Assembly: GCF_002217405.1 (NCBI RefSeq)
Contig: NZ_MUHE01000028.1
Location: 27,857 to 63,034 of the forward strand
DNA from: Flavobacterium psychrophilum DSM 3660 = ATCC 49418
GTDB taxonomy: Bacteria > Bacteroidota > Bacteroidia > Flavobacteriales > Flavobacteriaceae
Length of the DNA stretch: 35,178 bases
Direction: 5' to 3'
The notes under the pieces are model-generated. The model did no database searches, was not told the origin of the DNA, and saw only the letters and a program-made list of their open reading frames with translations. Of the stretch, positions 7,800 to 16,362 are shown in pieces. The position numbers and the translations under genes were made by a program. Numbering within the stretch: the stretch's first letter is position 1; the number at the start of each line of letters is the position of its first letter.

Positions 7800-8493
7800 T
7801 TTTTGCAACAATCAATTCATCAAACAAAGTAACATCAATAGCCTTTTTTACATCATAATTGCCAATTTTTGTTCTTCGCAAAACAGTAAGATGTGCGCCA
7901 GATTGCAAAGCCAATCCAAAATCATAAGCTAACGAACGAATATAAGTTCCTTTACTACAAACGACTCTAAAATCGATTTCTGGCAAAGCGATTCGAGTAA
8001 TTTCGAATTCGTAAATTTGTGTTTTTCTAGAAGCGATTTCTACTTCAACACCAGCACGAGCGTGTTCGTATAATCGCACGCCGTCTTTTTTTATAGCCGA
8101 AAAAACGGGTGGTTTTTGATCTATTTCGCCTAAAAATTGTTTCACTGTTTCGTGAATTAAGGCTTCGGTAATATGTGCTATTGGGAAAGTGGCGTCTATT
8201 TGGGTTTCTAAATCATACGATGGTGTAGTGGCGCCAATGTAGAAAGTACCTGTATATTCTTTGGCCTGACCTTGTATTTCGGAAATGCTTTTTGTAAGCT
8301 TTCCTGTACAAACAATTAACAAACCTGTGGCTAATGGATCGAGTGTTCCTGCATGGCCAATTTTGAACTTCTTTGGTAATCCTAATTTATTTATAAGCGA
8401 ATATTTTAATTTATTTACTGCTTGAAAAGAACTCCATTTTAATGGTTTGTCTATGAGTAAAACTTGACCGTTTAGATAATCTTCTGGAGTCAT
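7789..8493 (-). CDS. truB: tRNA pseudouridine(55) synthase
   Basis: Makes the universal pseudouridine-55 in the T-loop of tRNA. The 234-residue protein carries the catalytic block GHAGTLDPLATGLL with Asp52 as nucleophile. LLIDKPLKWSSF near the N-terminus, the KKDGVRLYEHAR loop and CSKGTYIRSLAYDFG complete the family pattern. It is shorter than E. coli TruB and lacks a long C-terminal PUA extension, as in many Bacteroidetes. Its ATG overlaps the uppP stop by one base (TAATG), implying translational coupling. Confidence 0.96.
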   Translation of the reverse strand: MTPEDYLNGQVLLIDKPLKWSSFQAVNKLKYSLINKLGLPKKFKIGHAGTLDPLATGLLIVCTGKLTKSISEIQGQAKEYTGTFYIGATTPSYDLETQIDATFPIAHITEALIHETVKQFLGEIDQKPPVFSAIKKDGVRLYEHARAGVEVEIASRKTQIYEFEITRIALPEIDFRVVCSKGTYIRSLAYDFGLALQSGAHLTVLRRTKIGNYDVKKAIDVTLFDELIVAKNEL

Positions 8494-9278
8494 TAAATGA
8501 GGGTAAGCGGATGAATAAAAAAGTGAATAAGCAATAATACAATTCCAGCTACAATTCGGTAATAACCAAAAACTTTGAAACCATTTTTGCTTAAAAAGCC
8601 AATAAATGTTTTTATGGCTAAAAGGGCTACAAGAAAAGCGACTATATTTCCAATAATCAGAATATTTATTTGGTCGTGAGTGAGTATAAAACCGTCTTTA
8701 TAATAATCGTAACATTTTTTGAGCGTTGCACCAAGCATGGTTGGAACTGCAAGAAAAAACGAAAATTCTGCTGCCGATGTTCTGGCTAGCTTCTGAGACA
8801 TTCCCCCAACAATGCTAGCGCCACTTCTAGACACGCCCGGAATCATAGCAATACATTGAAACAATCCTATTTTGAAAGCTTTTAGGTAAGTAATTTCTGT
8901 TTCAGATGAATTGTTAAACCAATCATCGACTTTTAGTAAAATGATTCCTCCTACTAGAAGCGAAACGGCAACTGTAACAGGGCTTTCTAATAAAGCATCA
9001 ATTTTTTTACTAAAAAGCAATCCTAAAACTACCGCTGGAATAAAAGCAACTAATAACTTGAAATAAAAATCTAACGTTTGAAAAAACCTTTTAAAATATA
9101 AGACCACAACCGAAAGTATAGCTCCCAATTGAATAACAATGGTAAAAAGTTTAGTAAAATCTTCGTGTGCAATTCCGAAAAAAGAACTGGCAATAATCAT
9201 GTGTCCAGTTGAAGAAACGGGTAAAAATTCGGTAATTCCTTCTATAATAGCAAGAATAATGGCTTGTATATAATTCAT
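8493..9278 (-). CDS. uppP: Undecaprenyl-diphosphate phosphatase (UppP/BacA)
   Basis: Integral membrane enzyme that dephosphorylates undecaprenyl pyrophosphate, recycling the lipid carrier for peptidoglycan and other surface polymers; high levels confer bacitracin tolerance. The 261-residue protein shows the two catalytic blocks: E13-xxx-E17 followed by FLPVSSTGH, and PGVSRSGAS at 147-155 with Arg151. About eight hydrophobic segments are visible. It lies between DUF3098 and truB in a run also containing ftsX. Two unrelated PAP2 phosphatases, which can include enzymes with overlapping activity, are encoded divergently about 1.3 kb away. Confidence 0.96.
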   Translation of the reverse strand: MNYIQAIILAIIEGITEFLPVSSTGHMIIASSFFGIAHEDFTKLFTIVIQLGAILSVVVLYFKRFFQTLDFYFKLLVAFIPAVVLGLLFSKKIDALLESPVTVAVSLLVGGIILLKVDDWFNNSSETEITYLKAFKIGLFQCIAMIPGVSRSGASIVGGMSQKLARTSAAEFSFFLAVPTMLGATLKKCYDYYKDGFILTHDQINILIIGNIVAFLVALLAIKTFIGFLSKNGFKVFGYYRIVAGIVLLLIHFFIHPLTLI

Positions 9279-9331
9279 TTTTTAGATTTTAGATTTTTAA
9301 ATTGTGTTAAATATAATTTTAACCTAACAAT

Positions 9332-9571
9332 CTAATTATCTTTCTTAGGGTTTTTCAAAATAGAATAAATTGTAATTCCGAAACCAATTAAAACCATTGT
9401 TGGCGCTAATCGTATTCTTCTGAAACTAAAAATTTCTTTATTAAAAACGGCTGGATTATCGCTTCCGCCACCAGACATTAATATAAATCCTACTGCAATA
9501 ATTGCAATTCCGATTAATAAAATCGTGTAATTTACTTTTTCAAAAAGAAATCCCGGTTCTTTGTTTTCCAT
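9332..9571 (-). CDS. DUF3098 small membrane protein
   Basis: A 79-residue protein with two transmembrane helices (about 15-32 and 55-72) separated by a loop containing SGGGSDNPAVFNKEIFSFRRI. This block and the size match DUF3098, a Bacteroidetes family typically found beside ftsX and uppP, as here. Function is unknown; the position suggests a role in division or envelope assembly. It lies 23 bases after ftsX, with 53 bases to uppP. Confidence 0.85.
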   Translation of the reverse strand: MENKEPGFLFEKVNYTILLIGIAIIAVGFILMSGGGSDNPAVFNKEIFSFRRIRLAPTMVLIGFGITIYSILKNPKKDN

Positions 9572-9594
9572 GTTTTTGTTTTTTTTATCTAAAT

Positions 9595-10470
9595 TTAATA
9601 AAGATCATCTGTTCTTAGGTTCAAAAACCGCTGTGTTGCAAAATAGGTGCTTAGCAAAGTAATTAGAATTCCAGTACCTAAAACCCCCAATAATATGGCT
9701 ACAATGGCTAACTTATCATTAAATATTCCTAGATTAGGAAAATTAGCATCTATATAAAACAAGACGCCAAGCAAGGCAGCAATAGCAATTGCTGCTCCTA
9801 TCATTCCTAGTTTTATACCACGCCAAATAAATGGTTTTCTAATAAATGATTTTGTTGCTCCCACCATTTGCATGGTTTTTATGATAAATCGGTTAGAATG
9901 TATAGACAAACGCATCGAACTGTTTATAAGTAAAACGGCAATCACACAAAAAATTGCGCTGATGATAAGAATCCAAAAACTCACTTTTTTTATGTTATCG
10001 TTTACCATATTTACCAATTGCTTGTCATAAACAATGTCTGAAATTAAGCTGTTTTCACGTAATTTACTTTCAATTTTATAAATACTATCTGCCACGACAT
10101 AATCTGCTTTTAAGTGAATATCGAAAGAATTTTGCAAAGGATTCATGCCTAAAAATTCCATAAAATTCTCTCCTATAATATCCGTATGCTCTTTTGCGGC
10201 TTGGTCTTTAGTTATATATGCAAATGTTTTAGTAAACTTCGAAGCCTTCAACTGTGTTTTAAACTGAGTCAAGGTCGTATCTTTTGCTTCATCTTTAAAA
10301 TAAACCGACATGGCAATGCCTTCTCTGAAATCGTCAGACAGTTTTTTAGAATTTACAATAAAAAGACCTAACATTCCTAGTAAAAATAGTACAAGGAAAA
10401 CACTTAACACAACCGAAAAATAAGATGTGATTAACCTGCGTTTTTGAAAATTATCGAAAGAAGAACTCAT
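9595..10470 (-). CDS. ftsX: Cell division permease-like protein FtsX
   Basis: Membrane partner of the FtsE ATPase; the pair controls septal peptidoglycan hydrolases. The 291-residue protein has one N-terminal transmembrane helix (about 18-39), an extracytoplasmic domain (about 45-160), then three helices (164-184, 222-240, 254-275). The cytoplasmic coupling stretch SNRFIIKTMQMVGATKSFIRKPFIWRG fits the FtsX family signature. FtsE is not adjacent, as is usual in Bacteroidetes. It is the first gene of the run ending at 7272 and divergent from the PAP2 genes. Confidence 0.93.
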   Translation of the reverse strand: MSSSFDNFQKRRLITSYFSVVLSVFLVLFLLGMLGLFIVNSKKLSDDFREGIAMSVYFKDEAKDTTLTQFKTQLKASKFTKTFAYITKDQAAKEHTDIIGENFMEFLGMNPLQNSFDIHLKADYVVADSIYKIESKLRENSLISDIVYDKQLVNMVNDNIKKVSFWILIISAIFCVIAVLLINSSMRLSIHSNRFIIKTMQMVGATKSFIRKPFIWRGIKLGMIGAAIAIAALLGVLFYIDANFPNLGIFNDKLAIVAILLGVLGTGILITLLSTYFATQRFLNLRTDDLY

Positions 10471-10559
10471 ATTACATAAAATTATTTGGTAAAAATAATA
10501 AAGAATTTCTTTATTTAAAGTTATTAACGTTCAAACTTTCGCTTTTGTTATAATAAATG

Positions 10560-10567
10560 TAAATTTG
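10560..10567 (+). promoter_or_regulatory. -7 element before the PAP2 pair
   Basis: TAAATTTG matches TAnnTTTG. TTTC at 10537-10540 could serve as -33 with a 19-base spacer. It predicts a start site near 10574, about 30 bases before the ATG. Confidence 0.45.
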
Positions 10568-10602
10568 TCGCAAGAATATAATTTTTATCAAAAGCATTTT
10601 TA

Positions 10603-11604
10603 ATGAAAAAAAGTCTTTTTTATACCCTTTTTGCAGTAATTGCAAGTTTACAATTTAATCTAGTTGCTCAGGAAATAGACAGTCTAAAACAAATTGAGAA
10701 TAAACACGAAAAAACACGTGCTTCTCAAGAATATGAATTTTCAGACGGAACAACAAGAACCTATTCTAAACCCAAATTACTTGAAATAGTAACAAAAGCA
10801 CCAAAAGACTTCCTAAACACAAATATAGATTTTGTAGCAAAAGACCACGCATGGTATTTAGCAGGAGCACTTGCATCGACCCTAATATTACTCCCAATAG
10901 ACCAGCAAATAACAGACCAATCTAGAGCCTGGTCAGAACGAAACGGACTAAGCGAATCTAATAGATACGGAAAATTAGGCCCCCTAGAAAATAAACCAGA
11001 AAACATCGGCGCCGCATTTTATCTACTAGGAAACGGTACCACAGTCGTACTTTTAGGCGCAGGATTTGCCACTTACGGACTTCTAAAAAACAATTACAGA
11101 GCACAAGCCACCGCTAGTAGCCTAATAGAAAGCTTACTAGTATCTGGCGTATTTGTTCAATCTCTAAAAAGAATTACAGGAAGAGAAAGCCCGTTTATTG
11201 CAATGCAAAAAGGACATCCAGGTGGAGAATGGAACCCCTTTCCTAGTTTTCCTGCCTACGCAAAAGACACCCCAAATTACGACGCCATGCCATCAGGACA
11301 TCTCACCACAATCATGTCAGGACTCACCATCATAATTACTAACTACCCTGATTACAAATGGCTAAAACCAGTTTGTTATACTGCAATGGCAGGATTGTGT
11401 TTTCAAATGGTACAAAGCCAAGTACACTGGACCTCAGATTATCCTATGGCAATATTCATGGGTTACTTTATAGGAAAAACAATCGCAAAAAACCGTTTTA
11501 AAGAAACTAAAAAAGCAGAAACCAGCCAAAAAAAATATACCTATAATTTTTCAGCATCAAGACAATACGGCATCAACACCGTTGGAGTAACCGTAAAATT
11601 TTAA
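10603..11604 (+). CDS. PAP2-family phosphatase, first of a tandem pair
   Basis: A 333-residue exported or membrane acid phosphatase of the PAP2 superfamily, which hydrolyses lipid phosphates or pyrophosphates at the periplasmic face. A signal peptide (MKKSLFYTLFAVIASLQFNLVAQ) precedes an 80-residue linker. PAP2 motif 1 is KRITGRESPF, motif 2 is PSGH at 230-233, and motif 3 contains His275 and Asp279 (SQVHWTSD). Motif 3 lacks the Arg of the usual SRxxxxxH pattern. The C-terminus (YGINTVGVTVKF) ends in Phe after beta-like sequence, unusual for a purely helical PAP2 and shared in style with its neighbour. The second PAP2 gene starts four bases later. Substrate is unknown; undecaprenyl pyrophosphate, phosphatidylglycerophosphate or lipid A are candidates. 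Confidence 0.88.
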   Translation: MKKSLFYTLFAVIASLQFNLVAQEIDSLKQIENKHEKTRASQEYEFSDGTTRTYSKPKLLEIVTKAPKDFLNTNIDFVAKDHAWYLAGALASTLILLPIDQQITDQSRAWSERNGLSESNRYGKLGPLENKPENIGAAFYLLGNGTTVVLLGAGFATYGLLKNNYRAQATASSLIESLLVSGVFVQSLKRITGRESPFIAMQKGHPGGEWNPFPSFPAYAKDTPNYDAMPSGHLTTIMSGLTIIITNYPDYKWLKPVCYTAMAGLCFQMVQSQVHWTSDYPMAIFMGYFIGKTIAKNRFKETKKAETSQKKYTYNFSASRQYGINTVGVTVKF

Positions 11605-11608
11605 AAAC

Positions 11609-12340
11609 ATGAAAAACATCACATTTATTTTACTACTCGTCCTAACAAGTGCTATTTACGCACAAGACACTATAAAAACAAGCCCCAATCATGTAAAAGA
11701 AAAACCCAACCTAAAGCAATTAATTTTACCCACAACGCTAATCGCCGCAGGAGGAATTCTAAAAATAAACTATTTACAAAACAACATACAACAAGGCATA
11801 AGAAACGCATTTGGACATGATTTTCATACCACAGCCGATAATTACCTACAATTTGTCCCGCTAGCCCAAATCTTTGCCGCAAAAGCAATAGGACTAAAAT
11901 CAAAACACAACTACAAACAAATAATAACAAACAGCATCATCTCTAACCTAACCGTTGGCGGTGTCGTCTTTTTAGGAAAAACCGCAGCACACGATTGGCG
12001 TCCAGACGGTTCAGCAAACAATAGCTTTCCATCAGGTCACACCGCAACCGCCTTCAATAACGCCACCCTATTATTTTTAGAATACAAAGACAGCAATATC
12101 TGGTATGCCTCATCAGGCTATCTCTTTGCAACAAGCACAGCCATATTGCGCATGGCAAACAACAAACACTGGTCTGGCGATGTCGTAGCAGGAGCAGGAG
12201 TAGGAATAGCCATTGCCACAATAATAAACCACTGGAATCCCTTTAATTTCGACAACAAAAACAAAGACCTCTCACTTATTAGCTACCCAATAATAAACAA
12301 CAAAAACTACGGACTCGGACTAATTTACCAAATAAAATAA
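11609..12340 (+). CDS. PAP2-family phosphatase, second of a tandem pair
   Basis: A 243-residue exported PAP2 enzyme with signal peptide MKNITFILLLVLTSAIYAQ. Motif 1 region is GKTAAHDWRPDGS, motif 2 PSGH at 141-144, and motif 3 RMANNKHWSGD with His187 and Asp191, a complete catalytic set. It shares architecture (signal, short linker, PAP2 core, beta-like tail) with the upstream gene but is clearly diverged in sequence and shorter, so this is an old duplication or independent recruitment. The four-base gap implies one transcript. Lipid phosphate hydrolysis is well supported; the exact substrate is not. Confidence 0.88.
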   Translation: MKNITFILLLVLTSAIYAQDTIKTSPNHVKEKPNLKQLILPTTLIAAGGILKINYLQNNIQQGIRNAFGHDFHTTADNYLQFVPLAQIFAAKAIGLKSKHNYKQIITNSIISNLTVGGVVFLGKTAAHDWRPDGSANNSFPSGHTATAFNNATLLFLEYKDSNIWYASSGYLFATSTAILRMANNKHWSGDVVAGAGVGIAIATIINHWNPFNFDNKNKDLSLISYPIINNKNYGLGLIYQIK

Positions 12341-12376
12341 TAAATTTGAAGCGAAAATTTCAGGCATTTTTGCCAA

Positions 12377-12442
12377 CCCTATTCCTGCTCTCGCTACAAT
12401 CTTGCCAAGAAAAATGGCAAGGATTTTCACTCCATCAGGGCT
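12377..12442. repeat. Conserved-looking stem-loop element upstream of leuS
   Basis: A compact element in the 164-base gap between the PAP2 pair and leuS. Its outer ends are CCCT (12377-12380) and AGGG (12438-12441). A central perfect 7-bp hairpin has CTTGCCA at 12401-12407 and TGGCAAG at 12415-12421. Read on the minus strand it begins AGCCCTGATGGAG and contains GATTGTAGCGAGAGC. I recall very similar intergenic sequences recurring in other Flavobacterium genomes, but cannot verify this here. No reading frame crosses it. Confidence 0.5.
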
Positions 12443-12504
12443 AAAAGCAAACCATTTTTGCCCCAGAAATTTCACAAAACCTTAAGAACCTTTTTTTAGA
12501 AAGA

Positions 12505-15342
12505 ATGAAATACAATCCAAACGAAATCGATGCCAAATGGCAAAAAAACTGGGCAAACAACCAAACATTTGCAGCAAGCAATACCTCAATAAAACCCAAA
12601 TATTATATTTTAGACATGTTCCCTTATCCATCAGGAGCAGGATTACACGTAGGACATCCGTTAGGATATATAGCATCAGATATTGTAGCCAGATTCAAAC
12701 GCCACAAAGGATTCAACGTATTGCATCCACAAGGATACGATTCCTTCGGACTCCCAGCCGAACAATACGCCATACAAACAGGACAACACCCAGACAAAAC
12801 CACCAAAGAAAACATTGCCCGCTACAGAGAACAACTAGACAAAATAGGATTCTCATTCGATTGGAGTCGTGAAATACGCACCTCAAATGCCAATTATTAC
12901 AAACACACCCAATGGATTTTTATCCAACTATTCAATTCTTGGTACAATAAATCGAATGACAAAGCCGAAGACATTACAACATTAATTTCCCTCTTTCAAA
13001 AAGAAGGAAACACAAACATCAATGCCGTTTGCGATGACAATATTGCTCCCTTTTCAGCCCAAGATTGGACTGGTTTTTCGTCCAGCAAACAACAAAAAAT
13101 ACTACTACAATACCGTTTAACATACCTAGCCGAAACCGAAGTAAACTGGTGCCCAGGATTAGGAACCGTTTTAGCAAACGACGAAATCATAAACGGCGTT
13201 TCAGAACGTGGCGGACACCCTGTGATTCGTAAAAAAATGACCCAATGGAGCATGCGCATTTCTGCTTATGCCGAACGTTTGCTACAAGGACTAAACGACA
13301 TCGATTGGAGCGAAAGCATCAAAGAATCGCAACGCAACTGGATAGGAAAATCTGTAGGAGCCATGGTTTCTTTTAATTTGAAACAACACAAAGAAGCTAT
13401 AGAAGTTTTTACCACCCGCCCCGATACCATTTTCGGAGTTACGTTTATGACCTTAGCACCAGAGCACCCTTTAGTTCAAGAAATTACCACGCCAGAACAA
13501 AAAGCAGCTATCGAAGCCTATATCGAAAAAACCGCAAAACGTTCCGAAAGAGAACGCATGGCCGATGTAAAAACCATTTCAGGAGTATTTACAGGTGCGT
13601 ATGCCGAACATCCGTTTACTAAAGAACAAATTCCAGTTTGGATAGGCGATTATGTACTGGCAGGTTACGGCACAGGAGCCGTGATGGCGGTTCCTTGTGG
13701 CGACGAAAGAGATTATGCTTTTGCCAATTTCTTCAAAGGACAAAACGGAATGCCAGAAATAAAAAATATCTTCGATAATGTTGATATTTCTACCGAAGCT
13801 TATGGATCAAAAGACAATGTGATTATTGCCAATTCGGACTTTTTGAACGGCTTAAATTACAAACAAGCGACCAAAAAAGCCATTGCAGAATTAGAAACAT
13901 TAAACCAAGGAAAAGGAAAAACAAATTACCGTTTGCGTGACGCTGTTTTCTCTCGTCAACGCTATTGGGGAGAACCGTTTCCGGTGTATTATGTAAATGG
14001 GTTGCCACAAATGATCGATGCCAAACATTTACCAATCGCTTTACCAGAAGTAGAAAAATACTTACCCACCGAAGACGGATTACCACCATTAGGAAATTCT
14101 GCCAAATGGGCGTGGAATACAATAACAAATGAAGTCGATTTTAATGAAAATATTAACAACACAACCATTTACCCATTAGAACTAAACACCATGCCAGGTT
14201 GGGCAGGTTCTTCGTGGTACTGGATGCGTTACATGGACCCGCACAACGACAACGAATTTGCCTCGCCAGAAGCAATTAAATATTGGGAAAGTGTCGATTT
14301 GTACATTGGCGGAAGCGAACACGCCACAGGACATTTGTTGTATGCTCGTTTTTGGAACAAATTCCTAAAAGACAAAGGGTATGCACCAACCGAAGAACCA
14401 TTCAAAAAATTGATTAACCAAGGAATGATTTTGGGAAATAGTGCATTTGTTTATAGAAGTGAAGATTCCAAAAAATTGTATTCTAAAGGCTTAATTTCTG
14501 ATAAAACAACACAAGCCATTCATGTCGATTTAGCTATTATCAATGAAACTACTAATGAATTAGATATCGAAGCTTTCAAAAAGCATCCACTATATTCTGA
14601 TTATGCTAATGCTGAATTCATTTTAGAAAACGGCAAATACATCGTCGGTCGAGAAGTCGAAAAAATGTCAAAATCGAAATACAACGTAGTCAATCCAGAT
14701 GATATTTGTAACGAATACGGAGCAGATACGTTGCGTTTGTACGAAATGTTCCTTGGGCCACTAGAACAATCAAAACCTTGGAACACCGCAGGAATTACAG
14801 GTGTTTTCGGATTCTTAAAAAAATTATGGCGTTTGTATTTTGATGATAACGGACTAATTGTAACCAACAACGAACCATCGAAAGAAAGCCTGAAATCGTT
14901 GCACAAAACCATCAAAAAAGTCACAGAAGATATCGAGAATTTTTCTTTCAATACTTCGGTTTCGCAGTTTATGATTTGTGTAAACGAATTGCAAACACAA
15001 AATTGTCACGAAAGAGCCATTCTAGAACCGTTAGCCATTATTCTTTCGCCTTATGCACCACATATTGCCGAAGAATTGTGGAGCCAATTAGGAAATTCAG
15101 AATCAATATCAACAGTAGCTTTTCCTATTTGCCACGAAAAATACTTGGTAGAAAGCGACAAAGAATATCCTGTTTCGTTTAACGGAAAAATGAAATTTAC
15201 CATCAATTTGCCTCTGGATTTAACACCAGCCCAAATCGAAGAAATTATCATGAAAGACGAGCGAACCATCAAACAACTCGACGGGAACATGCCTAAAAAA
15301 GTGATTATTATTCCTGGAAAAGTAATAAATTTAGTTGGGTAA
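12505..15342 (+). CDS. leuS: Leucine--tRNA ligase
   Basis: Charges tRNA-Leu with leucine in the cytosol. The class I signatures are present: HVGH at 48-51 and KMSKS at 720-724. The CP1 editing domain is intact, with TTRPDT at 303-308 and GTGAVMAVPCGDERD whose Asp403 aligns with the E. coli editing aspartate. At 945 residues it is about 85 longer than the E. coli enzyme. Most of the excess is an insertion around 150-200 before the EVNWCPGLGTVLANDE zinc-edge block and one around 655-715 before KMSKS. I believe both are typical of Bacteroidetes LeuRS. No T-box leader is visible upstream. The start at 12505 fits the family N-terminus (YNPNEIDAKWQKNW). Confidence 0.98.
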   Translation: MKYNPNEIDAKWQKNWANNQTFAASNTSIKPKYYILDMFPYPSGAGLHVGHPLGYIASDIVARFKRHKGFNVLHPQGYDSFGLPAEQYAIQTGQHPDKTTKENIARYREQLDKIGFSFDWSREIRTSNANYYKHTQWIFIQLFNSWYNKSNDKAEDITTLISLFQKEGNTNINAVCDDNIAPFSAQDWTGFSSSKQQKILLQYRLTYLAETEVNWCPGLGTVLANDEIINGVSERGGHPVIRKKMTQWSMRISAYAERLLQGLNDIDWSESIKESQRNWIGKSVGAMVSFNLKQHKEAIEVFTTRPDTIFGVTFMTLAPEHPLVQEITTPEQKAAIEAYIEKTAKRSERERMADVKTISGVFTGAYAEHPFTKEQIPVWIGDYVLAGYGTGAVMAVPCGDERDYAFANFFKGQNGMPEIKNIFDNVDISTEAYGSKDNVIIANSDFLNGLNYKQATKKAIAELETLNQGKGKTNYRLRDAVFSRQRYWGEPFPVYYVNGLPQMIDAKHLPIALPEVEKYLPTEDGLPPLGNSAKWAWNTITNEVDFNENINNTTIYPLELNTMPGWAGSSWYWMRYMDPHNDNEFASPEAIKYWESVDLYIGGSEHATGHLLYARFWNKFLKDKGYAPTEEPFKKLINQGMILGNSAFVYRSEDSKKLYSKGLISDKTTQAIHVDLAIINETTNELDIEAFKKHPLYSDYANAEFILENGKYIVGREVEKMSKSKYNVVNPDDICNEYGADTLRLYEMFLGPLEQSKPWNTAGITGVFGFLKKLWRLYFDDNGLIVTNNEPSKESLKSLHKTIKKVTEDIENFSFNTSVSQFMICVNELQTQNCHERAILEPLAIILSPYAPHIAEELWSQLGNSESISTVAFPICHEKYLVESDKEYPVSFNGKMKFTINLPLDLTPAQIEEIIMKDERTIKQLDGNMPKKVIIIPGKVINLVG

Positions 15343-15343
15343 T

Positions 15344-15421
15344 TTTATAATTGATTTTTATAATTGATTTTTGAAATTTAAAACCGTCAAAATGACATTT
15401 CTAAATTTTGGTTTCAAATTT
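15344..15421 (+). terminator. Tandem 13-bp repeat and imperfect hairpin after leuS
   Basis: TTTATAATTGATT is duplicated perfectly and without spacer (15344-15356 and 15357-15369). Directly after it AAATTTAAAACC (15374-15385) pairs with GGTTTCAAATTT (15410-15421), 11 of 12 positions. The hairpin may slow or terminate leuS transcription, but lacks a clean T-run. Confidence 0.35.
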
Positions 15422-15465
15422 GATAATATTTACATAACTTTATAATTCAATACAAAAACAAAAAT

Positions 15466-16149
15466 ATGTATAATTTACCTTCAATGATTTTAATGGGCGC
15501 AATTATGCTAGCAAGCTGGCTAGTGAGTTCACGACTAAAAAGTAAGTTCGAACATTATTCGCATTTGCAATTGCAAAACGGAATGTCAGGAAAAGAAATT
15601 GCCGAAAAAATGCTCGCCGATAATGGCATTGGTGATGTAAAAGTAATTTCGGTGGCAGGACAACTCACAGATCATTACAACCCTGCGGATAAAACAGTAA
15701 ATCTGAGCGAAGCAGTGTATAACCAACGAAATGCAGCCGCAGCCGCAGTTGCAGCACACGAATGCGGTCACGCAGTACAACATGCCGTGGGTTACCAATG
15801 GCTAACTATGCGATCTAAACTAGTTCCTGTAGTAAATATTGCCTCGAGTTATATGCAATGGATATTATTAGCAGGAATACTAATGATTAGAACTTTTCCT
15901 TCATTATTACTAGTAGGAATTGTCATTTTTGCAGCCACAACATTGTTCTCTATTGTTACATTACCCGTAGAATATGATGCGAGCAATCGTGCATTAGCAT
16001 GGTTAGAAAACAAACACATGCTTAACCCAGCAGAACAAGCGGGCGCTAAAGATGCCTTAAAATGGGCTGCTAGAACTTACGTAGTAGCCGCCTTAGGATC
16101 TATTGCAACTTTGTTGTATTATATTTCTATTTATATGAATAGAAGGTAA
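15466..16149 (+). CDS. Membrane zinc metallopeptidase (Zn_peptidase_2/YugP-like)
   Basis: A 227-residue membrane protease. The zinc motif HECGH is at residues 98-102 inside AAAVAAHECGHAVQHAVGYQWL. Hydrophobic segments lie at about 3-20, 125-160 (two helices) and 203-223, so the protein is anchored in the inner membrane. The conserved block VEYDASNRALAWLE (starting near residue 168) likely supplies the third zinc ligand region. Physiological substrates of this family are not known. It stands alone between leuS and a strong downstream palindrome. Confidence 0.9.
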   Translation: MYNLPSMILMGAIMLASWLVSSRLKSKFEHYSHLQLQNGMSGKEIAEKMLADNGIGDVKVISVAGQLTDHYNPADKTVNLSEAVYNQRNAAAAAVAAHECGHAVQHAVGYQWLTMRSKLVPVVNIASSYMQWILLAGILMIRTFPSLLLVGIVIFAATTLFSIVTLPVEYDASNRALAWLENKHMLNPAEQAGAKDALKWAARTYVVAALGSIATLLYYISIYMNRR

Positions 16150-16166
16150 AGATAATGATAGTCTAG

Positions 16167-16209
16167 AATTAAATAATCTGCTTCGCATTAAGAAACAGAT
16201 TATTTAATT
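16167..16209 (+). terminator. Perfect 14-bp hairpin after the zinc peptidase gene
   Basis: AATTAAATAATCTG (16167-16180) pairs perfectly with CAGATTATTTAATT (16196-16209) across a 15-base loop, 18 bases past the stop. The stem is AT-rich and the following T content is only moderate, so termination is probable rather than certain. The rest of the gap to 16362 holds a small AGCGAA/TTCGCT snapback and a short GC-rich patch near 16279-16293, but no gene. Confidence 0.55.
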
Positions 16210-16362
16210 TGGTCAAATTTTCTTTACTTACCTTTTTTTGCATTAGGAATTGCAGCGAACTTCGCTTGTAACAAAAAGCCCCCTCCCTGGATAACACCCA
16301 GATATTAAAAAGAGTTAAAAAAAACACTGTATATTATTAGAATTAATCGTTTAATTTATATT

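Noticed and set aside
9279..9331. TTTTAGATTTTAGATTTTT repeat after the uppP start
   Set aside because: Short low-complexity AT sequence without clear structure.
12341..12504. T-box or leucine attenuator before leuS
   Set aside because: No T-box sequence, leader peptide with Leu codons or terminator pair is visible; the structure present is the 12377-12442 element.
12537..12872. Plus-strand frame inside leuS rich in Arg and Thr
   Set aside because: Out-of-frame shadow of leuS codons; no start context or homology.
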